Positions 38,558 to 51,658 of a stretch of DNA of 64,000 nucleotides are shown here, piece by piece; the stretch's first letter is position 1, and each line of letters opens with the position of its first letter. Below the pieces are notes generated by a model. That model was not told the origin of the DNA and did not search any database. It worked only from the letters and a program-made list of their open reading frames with translations. Origin of the DNA: Camarhynchus parvulus (Eukaryota > Chordata > Aves > Passeriformes > Thraupidae); NCBI RefSeq assembly GCF_901933205.1, contig NC_044572.1, positions 111,240,965-111,304,964 of the forward strand, written 5' to 3'. A program made the translations under genes and the position numbers.

Positions 38558-39445
38558 CCTTTTCTATTTGTGCACACATAAACACCTCCAGTGTCAGTTT
38601 GTTAGTCACTTGTCAACACCAGTCAAAGGCACACTAAGAGAGCATGAGGTATGAAAATATGCTTAACTGACACAATTTGCTGAATATCTTTTTCAGGTTT
38701 ACTGTGATAAAAAAGATATCTTACTAGTTAGCCTTTCATGTTTAAAATGCAATCAAGAAATGCCATTTCCATGCCGCTGATGTACGTTTAGACTTAGCTC
38801 CTAGTCGACCTATTTTCTTATTTTTTGTTTCAGGTAAATAACCCTCTAATACAGCAAACACAAAACCAGCTTGTATTGATATTTCAGTGTATCAAATCAT
38901 TCTAATATTGCTAGAGTTGGTTTTTTTTTTCCTGTATTCTCTTTGAATGCTTCACAGCGTTTACCAGCAATTTTTAAATGATCATTCAAGCAAAATATAA
39001 ACAATCCAAAATTAAGAACATTTTCCAACTGTCAGTGATATAAATATCACTACTGAACAAACTTTAATCCAATTTATGCAATTCAGACTGGAATAACAAA
39101 GAATCTTCCACTGAAATCTTTCTTACACCTACATTTTTGTTTTAACTTAAAGTCTTGCTCAGCAAAACCAACTACAGTTCTTAGTTCAATCTAGCTTTAA
39201 TTTGTGAATGTCCAGGTGTTTCAATCCTTGGTTGAAGTCAGTGATAGTTAGGCACAGTGTGGTTTCAATAATGCTGTTTCTTTCTAGATTATTTTTTGTA
39301 CCACCTCCTTATGGTTCCACAGATTTCAAACTGTTAGTTGATTGAATGTGTTATATCTGTGGTCATTTTTTTTTCTTCTGATTTATTTGAGGGGTGCCAT
39401 TTGTCCCAAAATCACCATGTTAAAGGAGTATATTGAAAACTATGA

Positions 39446-39494
39446 AGTAAGAAATAAACTAAATAAACTAAATAAAGTAAGAAATAAACTAAAT
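39446..39494 (+). repeat. 30-bp-period tandem duplication
   Basis: The 19-mer agtaagaaataaactaaat occurs at 39446-39464 and 39476-39494; the spacer is itself a partial copy (aaactaaat). This looks like a small slippage duplication. Confidence 0.85.
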
Positions 39495-40077
39495 TTTATA
39501 ATGGAAAGATTTTTTGAGATTTTAATATTTACGACAGTAGCTGGCTGTTTTAACTCTAAAATCAAGCAATATATCACAGACAAAAAAAAAATCAATTGTT
39601 TCTATTTGCCCTCAAAACATAGTGGTACAAAAAGAAATATTAACTATGGTGTGAATTAATATTTAACTGGTCTCTCAAAGGACTGTTCTATTTTAAAACT
39701 TTACTTATTCAAAGGGTAGATAAGAATTTTGAAATTTGTATGCAGGACATTCATGCCATGCTTCAAAGCCCATGAAAAAAAACTGTTCACAGCTTTTGTA
39801 TCAAGTCTTATATCTCGGGATAAAAAAAAAAAATCACTGGCTCACACCAGAAAACTGAAATTGCCATTAGTCATAGACATCGTGATCAATAAAACTGTCT
39901 TTAATGTCAAAACTAAGTATCAGTCAAATGATTTGAGAAGTTCCTTAAAATCATAAGACCAGTAATCTGACATGAAGGGAGAAGTCAAATTTCAGAAGGA
40001 TGTGTGCTATAGCTAAGGCAAATATCTGCCAGTTTCTCTATAAGCAAAATTATGTCAGTCATTATACTTAGACTGGA

Positions 40078-40273
40078 CATAAGGAATTTATTTTTTACTA
40101 TGAGAGTGATGACATATTAGAACAGGTCCCCCAGAAAAGTTGTGGATTCCTCATTCCTTGGAAGGGTTCATGGCCAGGTTGAGTGGGTCTTTGGATGATG
40201 TCTCTGCCCATCACAGGGGGATTGTTATACAAGGTGTTCCTTCCAACACAATCCATTTTATGATTATATGATA
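40078..40273 (+). mobile_element. CR1 LINE, 3' tail fragment
   Basis: The plus strand carries the last ~200 bp of a CR1 element. It reads ggaatttattttttactatg, then agaacaggtcccccagaaaa, gttgtggattcctcattcct and ggaagggttcatggccaggt, and ends in ccattttatgattatatgat, an eroded form of the ATTCTATG-type CR1 terminal repeat. It is the only CR1 copy in the window on the plus strand. Divergence from the usual CR1 phrases is high, so it is an old insertion. Confidence 0.85.
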
Positions 40274-43179
40274 ACTATGCTCAGTCTTTTGTGAGAGATT
40301 AATTCTGTGGAACACACCTCCTTTTCATTTTGCCCCCATGCTCTTCCATAAAAACCATCCCGTATGACATGGGACATGTGAGAATTGCATATGACAACAG
40401 TTCTTTTCATAGCTCTCTCTACCTAGTTTCATCTGTTGTCTCTTCAACTTACTGAGAAATGGTAGTGAGATTTAGTTTTATATCTTTCAAGCAGGACTTA
40501 TTTGCCTGTTTACAATCTGTCAGCTAGATGGACTTGGCAATGCAAGTTCAGTCCTGACAGCTGCTTCTAGTGACAGGGTGAATGCACTGTCATGAACATC
40601 ACAGCCTACAGACATGAGTATCTTTCAGCAGAAAGCAGGGTACTAGGAAGGATGCTGTGTTCCCAGGTTTCATTTTGGCATGCATTAGAAGTCATGTCCA
40701 CATCACACAATCTAAGGATGTGAAAATGCCCTCTGATTCTTCAGTAAAACTGTAACCATACCAAATCACTGGCATTTGTTAGCTGAGTGTGTTTTGAAGA
40801 AAAATGAATACATCTGATGGAAAAGCTTTTTTGTTATAGCCAGAAGACAAAAAAAGTTTTAAAAATGCCTGCAAGGAGATCCCATTCTCAATGAGGGAAA
40901 AATGATTTCTGAATTAATTGGAATGTTTCCCAAAGCAGCTACTTAATAGGAAAGAGAAAGAAGTGATAGATAATGGAGCAATTCATTTCCTGCAGGGTAG
41001 TGAAGCAGCTCAAAACAAACTCCTCTCTTCTCTCTCCCCCAAACTATTATTGGCTTGTGTGAGGCAGGAAGTTGTTATCTTGCTTGGCATGTTCTCCCGC
41101 ATCATGTGACTTCATTGCTGTTCACACTAAGACAGTGAAAACCTCCTATCATCATGTACCTAGTGAAGAAAAACCGGAATTTTAGCCGCCTCCGCTTGAA
41201 ATGTCATGAATTGATGGTATTGCATTCTGTCATTTCCTTGAAGTTTGTAAATGTGAATGTGCTGACTTTATTGAACTGTTAAATATGGTTCAGCACTGCC
41301 ACCTGGATGGAAGCAAGGGATCTCAAGCCAAGAACCCATCGTCATTCTCTAAAAAAGGATGAAGTGAAGATAAAACGTGATGTTGCTGCATGCATGTGGT
41401 AGGCCAGTAAAGATTTTCATAATCCCTCAAGAGGTATTTTGTATGTTTTGACATAAATAAAAATACATAATAATAAAAACATGTATACAGACTGTCCTAT
41501 AAACACATGTGCTGTTTTTCTGTCATTTACTTGACGTTTCAGCACATGCACAGCAGGAAAATGGACGATGATCACCAATGCTAATATCCAGAATGAACAT
41601 CTGCATCTTACTGCTGCCAACAGTAAAAGGCTGCCAGCCCAAGTAGGTATAATAGCCAACTTCAGAACACAAAAATGACTCTTGCCTCAGAAATTCCTTC
41701 TGACCTCTGGTCTTGTTCACTACCAAACAGTAGGAAGTCAGCTTGAACAAGTGATGTCTCGCTGCTGCCCCAGATATTCCCAACTCTTGTGCCCTGGAAT
41801 TGTTTCAGCTTGGCAAAAAACTGAAGTAAACTTACCCTCTTCCACCTGCCCCCCTAGAAAGTAGACCATCTCTCTATTCTCTTACTCTTGGAGGAGTGGA
41901 AAATTACTGGTCATCCCAACAACATTCTTCAAGCAGAGGAACAAACTTGAAGACTGACCATTTACATAGTACTCGTGTGTATGACCTCAACTTCCAAAAG
42001 AAAAAAAAAAAACCTTTTCAAAGGTAAAAAGAGACAAAAACATATATTTTGTGTGGAAGCCAAAAAAAAAAGAAGATATCAATGACCTTTTCAAATAATC
42101 CTCAAGTCCAATTTTTTCCACATTTCCAAAAGTAGACAAGTCAATAGAGCACATGAATAAACACACAAAGTTTGAAGGGCAAAACCACAGTAAATCAAGA
42201 AAATTTTCTCTCAGTAACCCATAATCCTGGCATTTTAGTTCTTGCTGTTTGTTTTACACTAAGTTTCTGGTGGGCCTGTTTTTTCATATCTTAATTAAAG
42301 ATATTTTCTGTTCAGGACCTCCACTCTCCATGTAAAGCAAGATTTCAATGAACTGAAATATTAAATAAATATAATAAAAACTTTTGCTACCAGTTCTTTT
42401 CTTGCAAATAAAAGTGAATTCCAACAAGCATTCAAATTTTGATTGATCGTTTTTCACAGATGCTGCTTTTACCCCCAAATTGGACTCTGTCCCTTTCATG
42501 TTTCATGACATTTCAATCTCCCTTGTTCTTTTCCTCTCTCAGAGCTCATTAATGCATTTCACATCTGTCTACCATTACAAAAAGTTTAGTGCATATGGAA
42601 GAGCTGAAAAATAAAAGAGAAATCACTAGAGAAAACAAAAAATTCTAGTAGCTGTATTGCATGTATGCGGCTCTTGCAGTTACCTAGGAAATGTCTTTAA
42701 ATGTGTAATATGATGTCAGATTAATTCCCAGGACTCCAGGTACAATTGAGTGTAACTGATGTAGATACATAATACACTAAAAATAAATGATCACTCTTTC
42801 ATTTTTTAAGGAGAAAAAACCAAGTAAAATTAATTGTTGTGATGCATTTTTCAAAGGTTTGTTGTGAAATAAATTCTTGATTATCAGACTTATTCTTCTA
42901 GAATGACAAAAATCAGTTTAGTTACTGTAAAGGCAAATCTATGAAGTGTTTCAGATGGCAATCTGCAAAGTGTTGAAAACCATAGCATAAAAATATCATG
43001 AAAAACAACAGAAGAGTTGAAGGGATTTGCTAAGTCATCAGCTCCAAACTCTTGCTATAAAAGGCAACTGTCACATGATCCTTCCCATAAATGCATCAAG
43101 CTTCAGTTTTAAAACAAGTTGTATTTTTGTCTCTACTGCTTTTAGAAAACTGAAGCTTACCCTTCTCTAGGATGGATAC
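40274..43179. other. Unique non-coding DNA
   Basis: AT-rich with some GC-richer patches (40550-40620, 41160-41420, 41650-41870). No gene recognised. A CTCF-like motif lies at 41291-41306. Confidence 0.65.
41291..41306 (-). promoter_or_regulatory. CTCF-like motif
   Basis: The minus strand reads CCAGGTGGCAGTGCTG. The CCAGGTGGCAG core fits the well-known CTCF core, with mismatches only at the upstream CCA positions (12 of 14 by eye). A motif match alone is weak evidence for binding. Confidence 0.3.
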
Positions 43180-43338
43180 CATAGAATTGTAGAATCACAG
43201 AATCACAGTTTTATAGAATGGGTTGGGTAGGAAGGGACCTTAAAGATCAGCTAATTCCAACCCTCTTCCATGGGAAGGGACACCCTCCACTAGGACAGAT
43301 TGGTCAGAGCCCCATCCAGCCTGGCACTGAACACTTTC
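43180..43338 (-). mobile_element. CR1 LINE, 3' tail fragment
   Basis: About 160 bp of CR1 3' end in reverse. It starts with the terminal repeats (catagaattgtagaatcaca, gaatcacag) and continues through gggttgggtaggaagggacc, ttaaagatcagctaattcca and accctcttccatgggaaggg to a truncated 5' end near cctggcactgaacact. Non-coding 3'-UTR and the last few codons only. Confidence 0.93.
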
Positions 43339-43750
43339 TCTGCTGAATTACTGTCTGCTCAGCTTACATTCACCAGTTCTGGCCCCAACATTACCTTTTT
43401 GCTTAAGTATTAATTCTCCAGCATTTACTCCCTATGATATTCTCAGATAATATTTGTATTTCTTCCAAGGTATTATCTTCCAAAATATTTCAATTTTCTT
43501 TTGCCAAGCAGGTTGTCTATTATGCTCATTATCTAATAGGCCCCTGCCTCCCTGTTCCCGTTTCAACTCCACACCCCACATTAGTAAGAAAAAAGTGTAC
43601 TGGTTTAAAACCAGAAGTTAGTAAGTAATAGAGGACGGCTTTTCTGGTTGTTGCTGCCTTTGCTATCATGTGGTAGACTTTCACATGACATAAAATTGAA
43701 CAATTAATACACACTGGCCACAGTTGCTTATAAGTAGACTTCAGTTCTGA

Positions 43751-43782
43751 ATGCCTCTATTCATATATGCCTCTATTCATAT
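43751..43782 (+). repeat. Perfect 16-bp tandem duplication
   Basis: The unit atgcctctattcatat occurs twice back to back (43751-43766 and 43767-43782) with no mismatch. Confidence 0.95.
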
Positions 43783-44260
43783 GTTCATTTATATAGGCAT
43801 ACATTTTGCTTATAGACACACATTTTCCAGATAATTGGATCCATTTTATGATAGACCAGATGGCAGAGCTTCTGAAAATCTATTGGCTTTTCCTCTGCTG
43901 TCTTGTTTTCCAACTTATTTCTGTTATAAATTGTGAGAAAACAATTATCTTGATTTATAGGAGACTGTATATACTCACGTGACTGTTGAGGGAAATTAAC
44001 TGCTGTTAGAACAGTGGATATAATCACTACTAATAAAAACTGCTTTGCTCCAGAGAAATCTTAGGAAGTATATTGCCTGATATTTGTGAAAGAAAAAAGG
44101 AAATTATAAATATGCTGTTGGGAGACTGCACTTAAATACTTTGTAAATGCAGAGTTATCGCCTAGAGGATGGGTCCTCTGAGGTCAGTAATCCACATACA
44201 ATGAAAAAAACCCCAAACACAATAACAAAAGCTCTTGGCATATATAAACCCTTCTCCCTT

Positions 44261-44273
44261 TGTGTGTGTGTGT
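44261..44273 (+). repeat. (TG)n short microsatellite
   Basis: Six to seven TG units. Confidence 0.85.
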
Positions 44274-46683
44274 ACAGGCATCCATTGAATCATAGAATGC
44301 AGATGACATTTAAACACAGCAAACTGCAATTGTAAGCCATGCATGTTGAAAGGATATTGATGGCAGATGTATACCAGGCAATGAGCTTTTGGACTGCTCT
44401 CTCTTGAAACAACAGATACAGCACGGCTCTGTGTTGAATGCTGAAGAGGAACAAAGTGTCAAAATGCTATTGAATCACAGGTGTTATACTTTATGCTCAT
44501 TCATTAAGGAAAGAAGATTTGTGAAATCAATGCAGCCTGGAGGTAAGGAGAGATTGGATGACTCATTAAAATCCCCATATTTAGCTGAGTAAGGCTAGTT
44601 GTTGTACTTATCTTCTTATCCTTGAGAACACCATTAGCCCATGTTTCAGGTAAAAAAATCCTAATGATATGTTATGCTTTTTTTAATGAAAAGCTATATT
44701 ATTTAATTTTGTCACCTTGTATTTCCAGGTGCTATTTTAATACCCAGTGAATAAGCAAATTCCAGTGAAAATGGGAAAGAGAAACAAACTGACAGCACAA
44801 AGACGTTTTGCCTTATACATCAGTTCAATAGTTAAGGGAAAAAAAATAGAAAAATCAGTAAACTGGAACCAGTCAGTGACACTCAAATCAGTTCAGCTGC
44901 AGCAATAAAACTGCTGGCCCTAAGTGCAAGTGTCTAAAACTACAAGCAGTTCAGAGCTCTCTCACATAGCCAGCCACAAATCACAGATTTTAATAACTCC
45001 ATGCTATCTTTAGCTTAACCAGGATTTTTTTTTTTGCTCACCTCTCCTGTGAAAACATTGAATGGTGAGTGCTTGATGTATATTGACTGGTACAACAGCT
45101 ACAGATTTGCACCTTGATTTATCTCCTTAAAGGAGGAGGAAAACCATGATGGTGGGGAAAAAAACCCAACCAAACAGAGGGAAAACCCCTCCAAGCTCCA
45201 GAAGAAGTGACCATGTGGTCTGATGCAGAGGATGTCAACAGTTGCGAAGAGGGAAAGCGCTTAGGGTTATTATGTGGATTGGAAATCTTTCCTCTATTTC
45301 ATTTGACTTGAGCTAAATTCACTTTTGACTCTTAAAATGTCAAATTTAATAGAATGTAAAACTTGTTTCAGTTTGAATCCTAAGCACCACAGGCTTGTCT
45401 TCTTTTTGAATGAACCAAGAAAAAGCACTGAGTTTTCTATTCCTCTGAGACAGAAATTCTTAGGTAAAGAACATCACCATGCCAATATTTGTCTTCATGA
45501 TGAAATAGATGCTCTAAAATCCAATATTATAAAAAAATATTTTTTATTATGTATTCATGGGTTTTTCATGGCTGTATTTGATAATACTGCTCTGATGTCC
45601 TCTTCTGAGTAGTATTTAAACTTCTAGATTACTTTACTACTTTGCTGTCATTTCTTTGTCAAGTAGGCCAGGAGAAAATAAGAAAATGACATAACACAAG
45701 ATGAAGATTCAAGTTACTTTATTAAAAGTAGTTGTCAAAGCAGACTGGTAATATTAATCTTTTGTCTAAACTGTATGCCACTTTTTTTTTTCTTTCCTTC
45801 TTTTTAAGAGAAGAAAGAGATTTTACTGTCTATTATGAAACTAATTTAACTTTAATTTCCTGTCATCATGTTATTTTTTTATTTTACTACACAAAAAAAT
45901 GTGCCAATCTGATGGACAGTTCTCCATTTAACGGAATGAATCAGCATCTAAGTATCTATTTTTGTAAAATGTGGCTTCTATGAGCTCTTACATATTCAAA
46001 TGTTTTGAACTAGGATTAATTATTTTAGCCCACCCATTTTTTCTTCCTCTTTTGTTCTTTAAAAAAAATAGCTGATTGTTTCCCGAAACTCTAAAAAAGA
46101 ACAAGACAAAGCTTAATATTAAAAAAATGTGCTATTAGAACAAGTCCTTTGTCTTGAAGGCATAATGACTTATAACACGCAGAGTCTTTCTAGTAAGAAA
46201 GAAATAACAATAAAAAAGAACAGCCTTTCAGATGCTAAATTAGTTGCTCAAGAGAGCTCATGTTGGTTCAGGAAAAAAACAGAAATGCACACAAGTTTTG
46301 CAATCTTCAACAGATTGGAAACTGCCACATTGTAAAGCTGTTCTTTGAGACAAATAAAAATGGTAGGCAACTTCAGAAAGTGGCTTATGCCATCTTAAGC
46401 AGGTGGAAATTAGGATTCTAACAGGATGGCAGGAAACTTTATCAAAACAATCTGTTGGTAGAAATTAAGGATGAGACTTTTTTTTCTTTGAATACCGTGA
46501 TTTATTCAACCAACCTGACACATGTCCTATCTCATGCCAGTCAGTCACATGGTTGGAGTACACACTTGGATTAGGCAAAAAAGAATTCATGCAGCTTTCC
46601 TCATAGTTTAGGGGAAAGTATAATTTTGTCTTCTATATACTCTCACCCTGCCCTTGTTACCTTTTGCAAGGACTAAGCTTTTG

Positions 46684-46688
46684 GGTTC
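46684..46688 (+). repeat. Left target-site duplication, GGTTC
   Basis: The 5-mer ggttc lies directly left of the LTR start tgtgctgg and is repeated at 47267-47271. Confidence 0.8.
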
Positions 46689-47266
46689 TGTGCTGGCTTT
46701 GGCTAGGGTAAGAGTTAATTTTCTTCCCAATGGTTGGTGTGGAGCTGAGTTTTGGAGTCATGCTATCACAAGTTTGATAAATATAGAGATGGTTTTGTTA
46801 TTTTTGAGCAGAGCTTGTACAGAGCCAAGGCCTTTTCTGCTTTTTGTACTGCCATGTGGACAAGGAAGTTGGAGGTGCCTGGGAGACTGGGAGTAGACAC
46901 AGTCAGGACAGGTGACCCAAACTGACCAAAGGGATTTTCCACATCATATGGCATCATGCTCTGTATATGAAGAGGAAGAAAGAAGGAGGAAGAGGGGACC
47001 ATTTGTCATGCCAAGTCACTGTTACATGTGATGGGGCCCTCCTCTCCTGGAAATGGCTGAACACCTGCCCATGCGAAATGGTGAATTAATTTATTGTTTT
47101 GCCTTGCTTCTGTGTATGGCTTTTGCTTTCCTTATCAGTCTATCTTTATCTCAGCCCACGAATTCTCTGCCTTTTCCTCTTCCAATTTGCTCTCCAATCC
47201 TGCTGGCAGGGGAGTGAATGAGTGGCTGTATGGGGACTGGGGGCTGCCTGGGGTTAAACCACCAGA
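46689..47266 (+). mobile_element. Solo LTR with perfect 5-bp duplication
   Basis: A 578-bp plus-strand LTR that begins tgtgctggctttggctaggg and ends gggttaaaccaccaga. It is flanked by ggttc on both sides. Key blocks are taagagttaattttcttccc, ccaaggccttttctgc, ccacatcatatggcatcatg, gtgatggggccctcctctcc, then gaaatggtgaattaattta. The same blocks occur in reverse in the nested pair at 12.5-13.6 kb, so the window has three copies of this family. A 5-bp duplication fits ERVL-like integrases, and this LTR type is common in birds. The terminal CA appears to have changed to GA. No internal retroviral sequence remains. Confidence 0.9.
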
Positions 47267-47271
47267 GGTTC
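47267..47271 (+). repeat. Right target-site duplication, GGTTC
   Basis: Identical to 46684-46688. Confidence 0.8.
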
Positions 47272-47821
47272 CTACATCAGACCCCAGCTCTCAGTTACAC
47301 ACATCAAAACCAGGATGGAGCAGATCAGTGTAACATTCCTAAATTTTTCCAGTGGCTTTCCTTACTTTATATAGACACAATACAGAATCATTCCCACTTG
47401 TCCCACATCTGTTCTGAAACCAGGGGCTTCTCAGTGATCACTAACATTTTTAAATAGTTTTAAATCCTCTAAGAGAAAATGGGTGTTGGAAAACCTGAGA
47501 ATCAAGAGTGCTGTAGAAATTAATACCACCTGAATAACTGGAATTTTGTTTGCATGAATTTGCTGTTTATTGATTATAAATATGACACTAGAAGGGGAAG
47601 AAAACAAAAAGTAGACTTCTCTATTTTTCTCAAGATAGTAAATAATTTCATTAATATATTCCCTTTTTAGCCATGATGTCAGATTCTTTCAGGCCATCTT
47701 ATTTTGGTTTGCCCTATTGTTGTTGAAGCTGTACTTGTGCTATACAGTCAGCTTCTTTACTTTTCACAGTAATGTAGACTAAGGCAAAATATAAAATATA
47801 TAAGCTACACTTATGTAACAT
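47272..47821. other. Unique non-coding DNA
   Basis: About 550 bp between the solo LTR and the repeat block at 47822. Nothing recognised. Confidence 0.7.
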
Positions 47822-47980
47822 CAGGTATGGCTTCAAAAAACTGACCTACACAGAAAAAGAAATAAAAATAATTCCCCACATTTGAATTATATTCTGCTTC
47901 TAAGTATGAATGAGTGGTAGCAAAGGTACCTTAGCAGGCAGTGAGAGGTTAAATGACAACTGGTTTTCCCTCTTGAGAAA
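47822..47980 (+). repeat. Second copy of the 34-kb repeat block
   Basis: About 160 bp aligning to 34039-34202 in the same orientation with roughly 85% identity by eye. Both copies share ggcttcaaaa, then gacctac, ataattccccacatttgaat, tggtagcaaaggtacctta and tttccctcttgagaaa. One 4- to 5-bp gap lies near 47907. The copies part ways after gagaaa: the 34-kb copy runs on into LTR sequence and this one into AT-rich DNA. It is therefore a truncated member of the same dispersed family, or a relic of an LTR 5' end. Confidence 0.8.
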
Positions 47981-50900
47981 ACTCAACTGAATATAATTAT
48001 CTTAGGTTGAAATATTAAGTTCATCATTTTAATGAAGACAAAAAGTGTGATTTTACTTTGAAAGAAAAAAAGTGATCATATTTTCAAAAGGCTTTTGAGA
48101 ATCAGGAACAAGACACAGGTGGTAACCAGTCCCAAGGGAGTTCAGAGTGTCATTGTTGTGCAATGCAGGTAAAAATAGACATGGAGAGGATGCTTGGAAA
48201 CAAAGAATATAGGACTTTTTTAGCAGAAAAGTAAATTTTGCTGTGGATCTCTGCACACACTGGCTACTCATTAAGAATAAAAAGAAACTCCCTTGCACTA
48301 TAGGTTTCCTGTCCCATACTCTACAGTGTTATACATTCTTTCAATAGTGATATTCCTCTGTTATCCTCAAAACTGTTAGCTAAATTTAGACTTGTTTTTT
48401 ATTTTTGGAGAATGAATCATCTTATCCTTAAGATATAAGTGTTTTAAACTTTATATTTTCTGCTTACTGGTCATATTAGGGGAAAAATGTTTATTCCAAA
48501 GTTGGTTTGGTTTTTTTTTTCCTAACAGCTAGAATTTAGAAAAAGAATTTATAAATAAAAAAATATCAACCTATTTGGAGTCTAAATTGTGACTGTACCT
48601 TTCCATTCCCATGTCATAAACCAAATATTTCAGCAGAACATATTGTAGTTTACCACATAACACAGTCTCCCATGTATGAAAGAAATTAATTACAAGGGGT
48701 TCAAAAAACCCCAAAACTCCAATAATTTAATAATATCTTCCTTACTTTGTGAGAAAAGTGTTTGAATTAAAACTTTTTTTTAGATTGTCTCAGTAATCAG
48801 TCATTTCAATGGCTTATACCATGCTGTATCTTGAATTTCTTAATTGGAAATCCTGTTACATAATGCTGTCAACAGTTTTTATAGGAATATGTTACACAAA
48901 TCAGTTTTTGGTGTAAATTAATTATTAGTGTTCATAATTTTATGTTTATGAAGAAATTGAAAAAATATATATTTCAGTGTTTCCTTTCTTAGAAAAAAAG
49001 GCATTTTCCAAGATAAGCCACTCTCTTTTGATAAGAGGTTGAGTTTTATTTTAATCTTTATGAAGATCTGAATGTTTAAGGGAAATAAGTATTATAATAG
49101 CTCCTTGGACTCTAGGCTAAGGGTAAATTAAGCACTCAGTTCAGGCTCCCTTACATCTCTTCAAATGACTGTTGGCCCAGTTATAAACATGAAGTAAAAA
49201 AAACTTCAATTTTATCTTTTGCAACGTACCAAGTTATTTAAGTTTTGTTGTGTTTGTAAAGGCTTCAGCTGAGATTCTGTACTTGTCCTGAATAATAGTA
49301 AGCTGCCAGGCTAAAAGGAAAAGGAGGACACATTTTGGCAATTGAACTAGAATACATTGCAGCTATAAATAATTATATAAATAATCTGGAATGGTTTCAC
49401 ACAGAGACTAGAATCTTTGCATGAACAAATAACCATGCCTGCAGCACAATGATTACTGTACATACGTGTAAAATATGTACATAACATCTGTAGGCAGCTA
49501 GCAAATATGTAGTGTAAGGCGTGAATGCATACTGAATACAAAGGAAGTTGTCGCCAACAATCTGAATTCAAGCTGCTGACTGAATAGATGTACTGGCTTT
49601 TTTTTAGCCAGCTTTTTACCAGCTGTATGTTTTGATGCCTCCCAGACTATATGAATAAATCCCCACAAGTGGCACTTCTGATCCCAAGATGGGAGCAGAT
49701 AGGAAATTCAGCAAACTTTACCACGTAGGAAGAGTGAATCTGACAGGAAAAGCCAAGATTTCATTGCCATGATTTGGTGTGTTGTTCTTGGGATGGTTTG
49801 TTTCACAGATTTCTTTCCCTTATTGTTCATGAAGAACTTGGAGTGAGTATTCCATTAATGAACTGAATTGTGTCAAGACCAGTGGCTCTCTAGAGGAATG
49901 CTAACCAAAGGATCTCCCAGGGTTCAGAGCAAGACGTGCTAAGTGGAAAAAGAATTATAAGCTGCAGATTCCAGTAAAAATTAAGAAAATGAAAATAAAT
50001 AAATTTCATGTTGCAGAAGCATAAATAAGGGGGGGGTGGAAGCAAGAAGGATTAAGAACAGTAAAGAAAATAAGTTTAATGCATAACATTCTTGGATGAT
50101 GCATTTTTAAAAGCAAATGAAAAGACCAGAAAACATACAGAAAGAGGACCAAAATAGTGGTCATTTAGCCACAGGTGTTTTTTTAAATCCAAAAATCAGA
50201 ACAGAAATAAAAGTTATAACATCAGTGTGCCTTGAAGAGACAATAAAATTTCAAAGACACAGAAGACAGCATAATTAGCTGTGCACTGGAAAACCATCAC
50301 AAGAGTATGGACAGAGTATAACATCTTATTAAATAAAGATGACACTGTTCAATAGAACAGGGAGTGCCATGTGGCCATAGACTCTCTAATGGCAATGAAT
50401 TCTCTACAAGAAGGGTAATGCTAAAATCACAAGAGTGACCCAAACAGATTTGGTTATCCTTTAGTGAAGAGAAAGACAAAAGGAACACTGAAAAAAACTT
50501 TTTAGAGTTTTGGGATACTCAGAAAATGAAGAAAACTGTAGTCTTCTGACAGCAGTTAAAAGTTGAACAATATGACATTAAAAGGCATAGGTAGGATTGC
50601 ATAATATGACTGTAAAATTTTGATTACCACATGCAAAAAATGCTGCTTTGAGGTTAAAAAAGAGAAAGACCAGAAATTCAGCAGAATTTACTGAAGTTGA
50701 AAGCTGTTCTTTTGTCACTAAAAGTCTTTAAGGCTATTTTAATGGAAATCAACCTTTTCAGAAAATCAAAATAGGCATTTATGCTGAATGCTCCAGGCGT
50801 AATGACAATACAATTTCAAATGTTAGAGTCTAAGGAAATTTGATGAAAATTGCAAAAGTAGGGACTAAAAAAAGCCAGCATACATGGGATTGGTCCCCAG

Positions 50901-51630
50901 GAACAGGTTTAGATGTAAATACAACTGTGTTTTCTTAAATAATTGGTTACTTAAAAAGTTACATGAGGGAATGGCTTGAGGTAAGTAGTTCTGAAAAAAA
51001 CCTAACCTGATGTGAGATAGCAAAAAAGGACCCGTATTGCAGGAGAAAAACAGTGGAGCTGTCTTTTTCTGTTACTTGCAACCCACGTTTGAATTGGCTA
51101 AATCATTCATGAAATTGCACCCTAAAGGAAGAAAATGGAACAAAAATTTTGGAAGGAACATGTACTGCTAATTTGTTTTAAATAACGGATTTGTTCTGCA
51201 GTGTACATAAGTGATTTTTCTCCAACACCCCTCCTCAGTCTTGTTAAGAAATTGGCTGTGAGGGGTGTCAGGTAAGCAGTTAAGCGCTCTCCACTTTGTC
51301 ACTGTGTTGAAGAAATTTGAAGTTTTTAAAAAGCAAGAGAAAGTGAAGTTAGATCATCTTGGTACAGCAGCTTTTAAACTGAAACAGAATGAAATTACTG
51401 TTATCTCCAAGGAGCAGTAAAATGACTGCTTCACAAGATAAAACAGATCTCAATAATGTACAAAAGGTGTAGGGACTGTATATTTAGTATATATATATTA
51501 CTGTCAGCCCTCTACCTGAGAATAGAGTACATGAAAGACACATTTACCAAATTCATGACAAAGAAACAGCGTAATTGTCAGCATGGAGTACAAATTTAAC
51601 AGCTGAATCCACACCAAAATTATCTTATGG

Positions 51631-51658
51631 GTGTGTATATATATACTATATATATATG
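51631..51658 (+). repeat. (TA)n microsatellite
   Basis: Alternating TA with one interruption (actata), preceded by GTGTG. Confidence 0.85.

Larger units (their letters stand above)
34806..40077. other. Unique non-coding DNA
   Basis: AT-rich without recognised genes. It holds the CpG-dense insert at 37594-37634, a 14-bp palindrome tacatgtacatgta at 36588-36601, a G7 run at 37008-37014, a T19 run at 38539-38557 and a short tandem duplication at 39446-39494. Confidence 0.65.
43339..46683. other. Unique non-coding DNA
   Basis: AT-rich. It holds a perfect 16-bp tandem duplication at 43751-43782 and a short TG run at 44261-44273. Open frames up to 95 codons (45325-45612, plus) have no recognisable domain. 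Confidence 0.65.

Noticed and set aside
44280..44305. gaatcatagaatgcag, like a CR1 terminal repeat
   Set aside because: A single short match without any CR1 body next to it.
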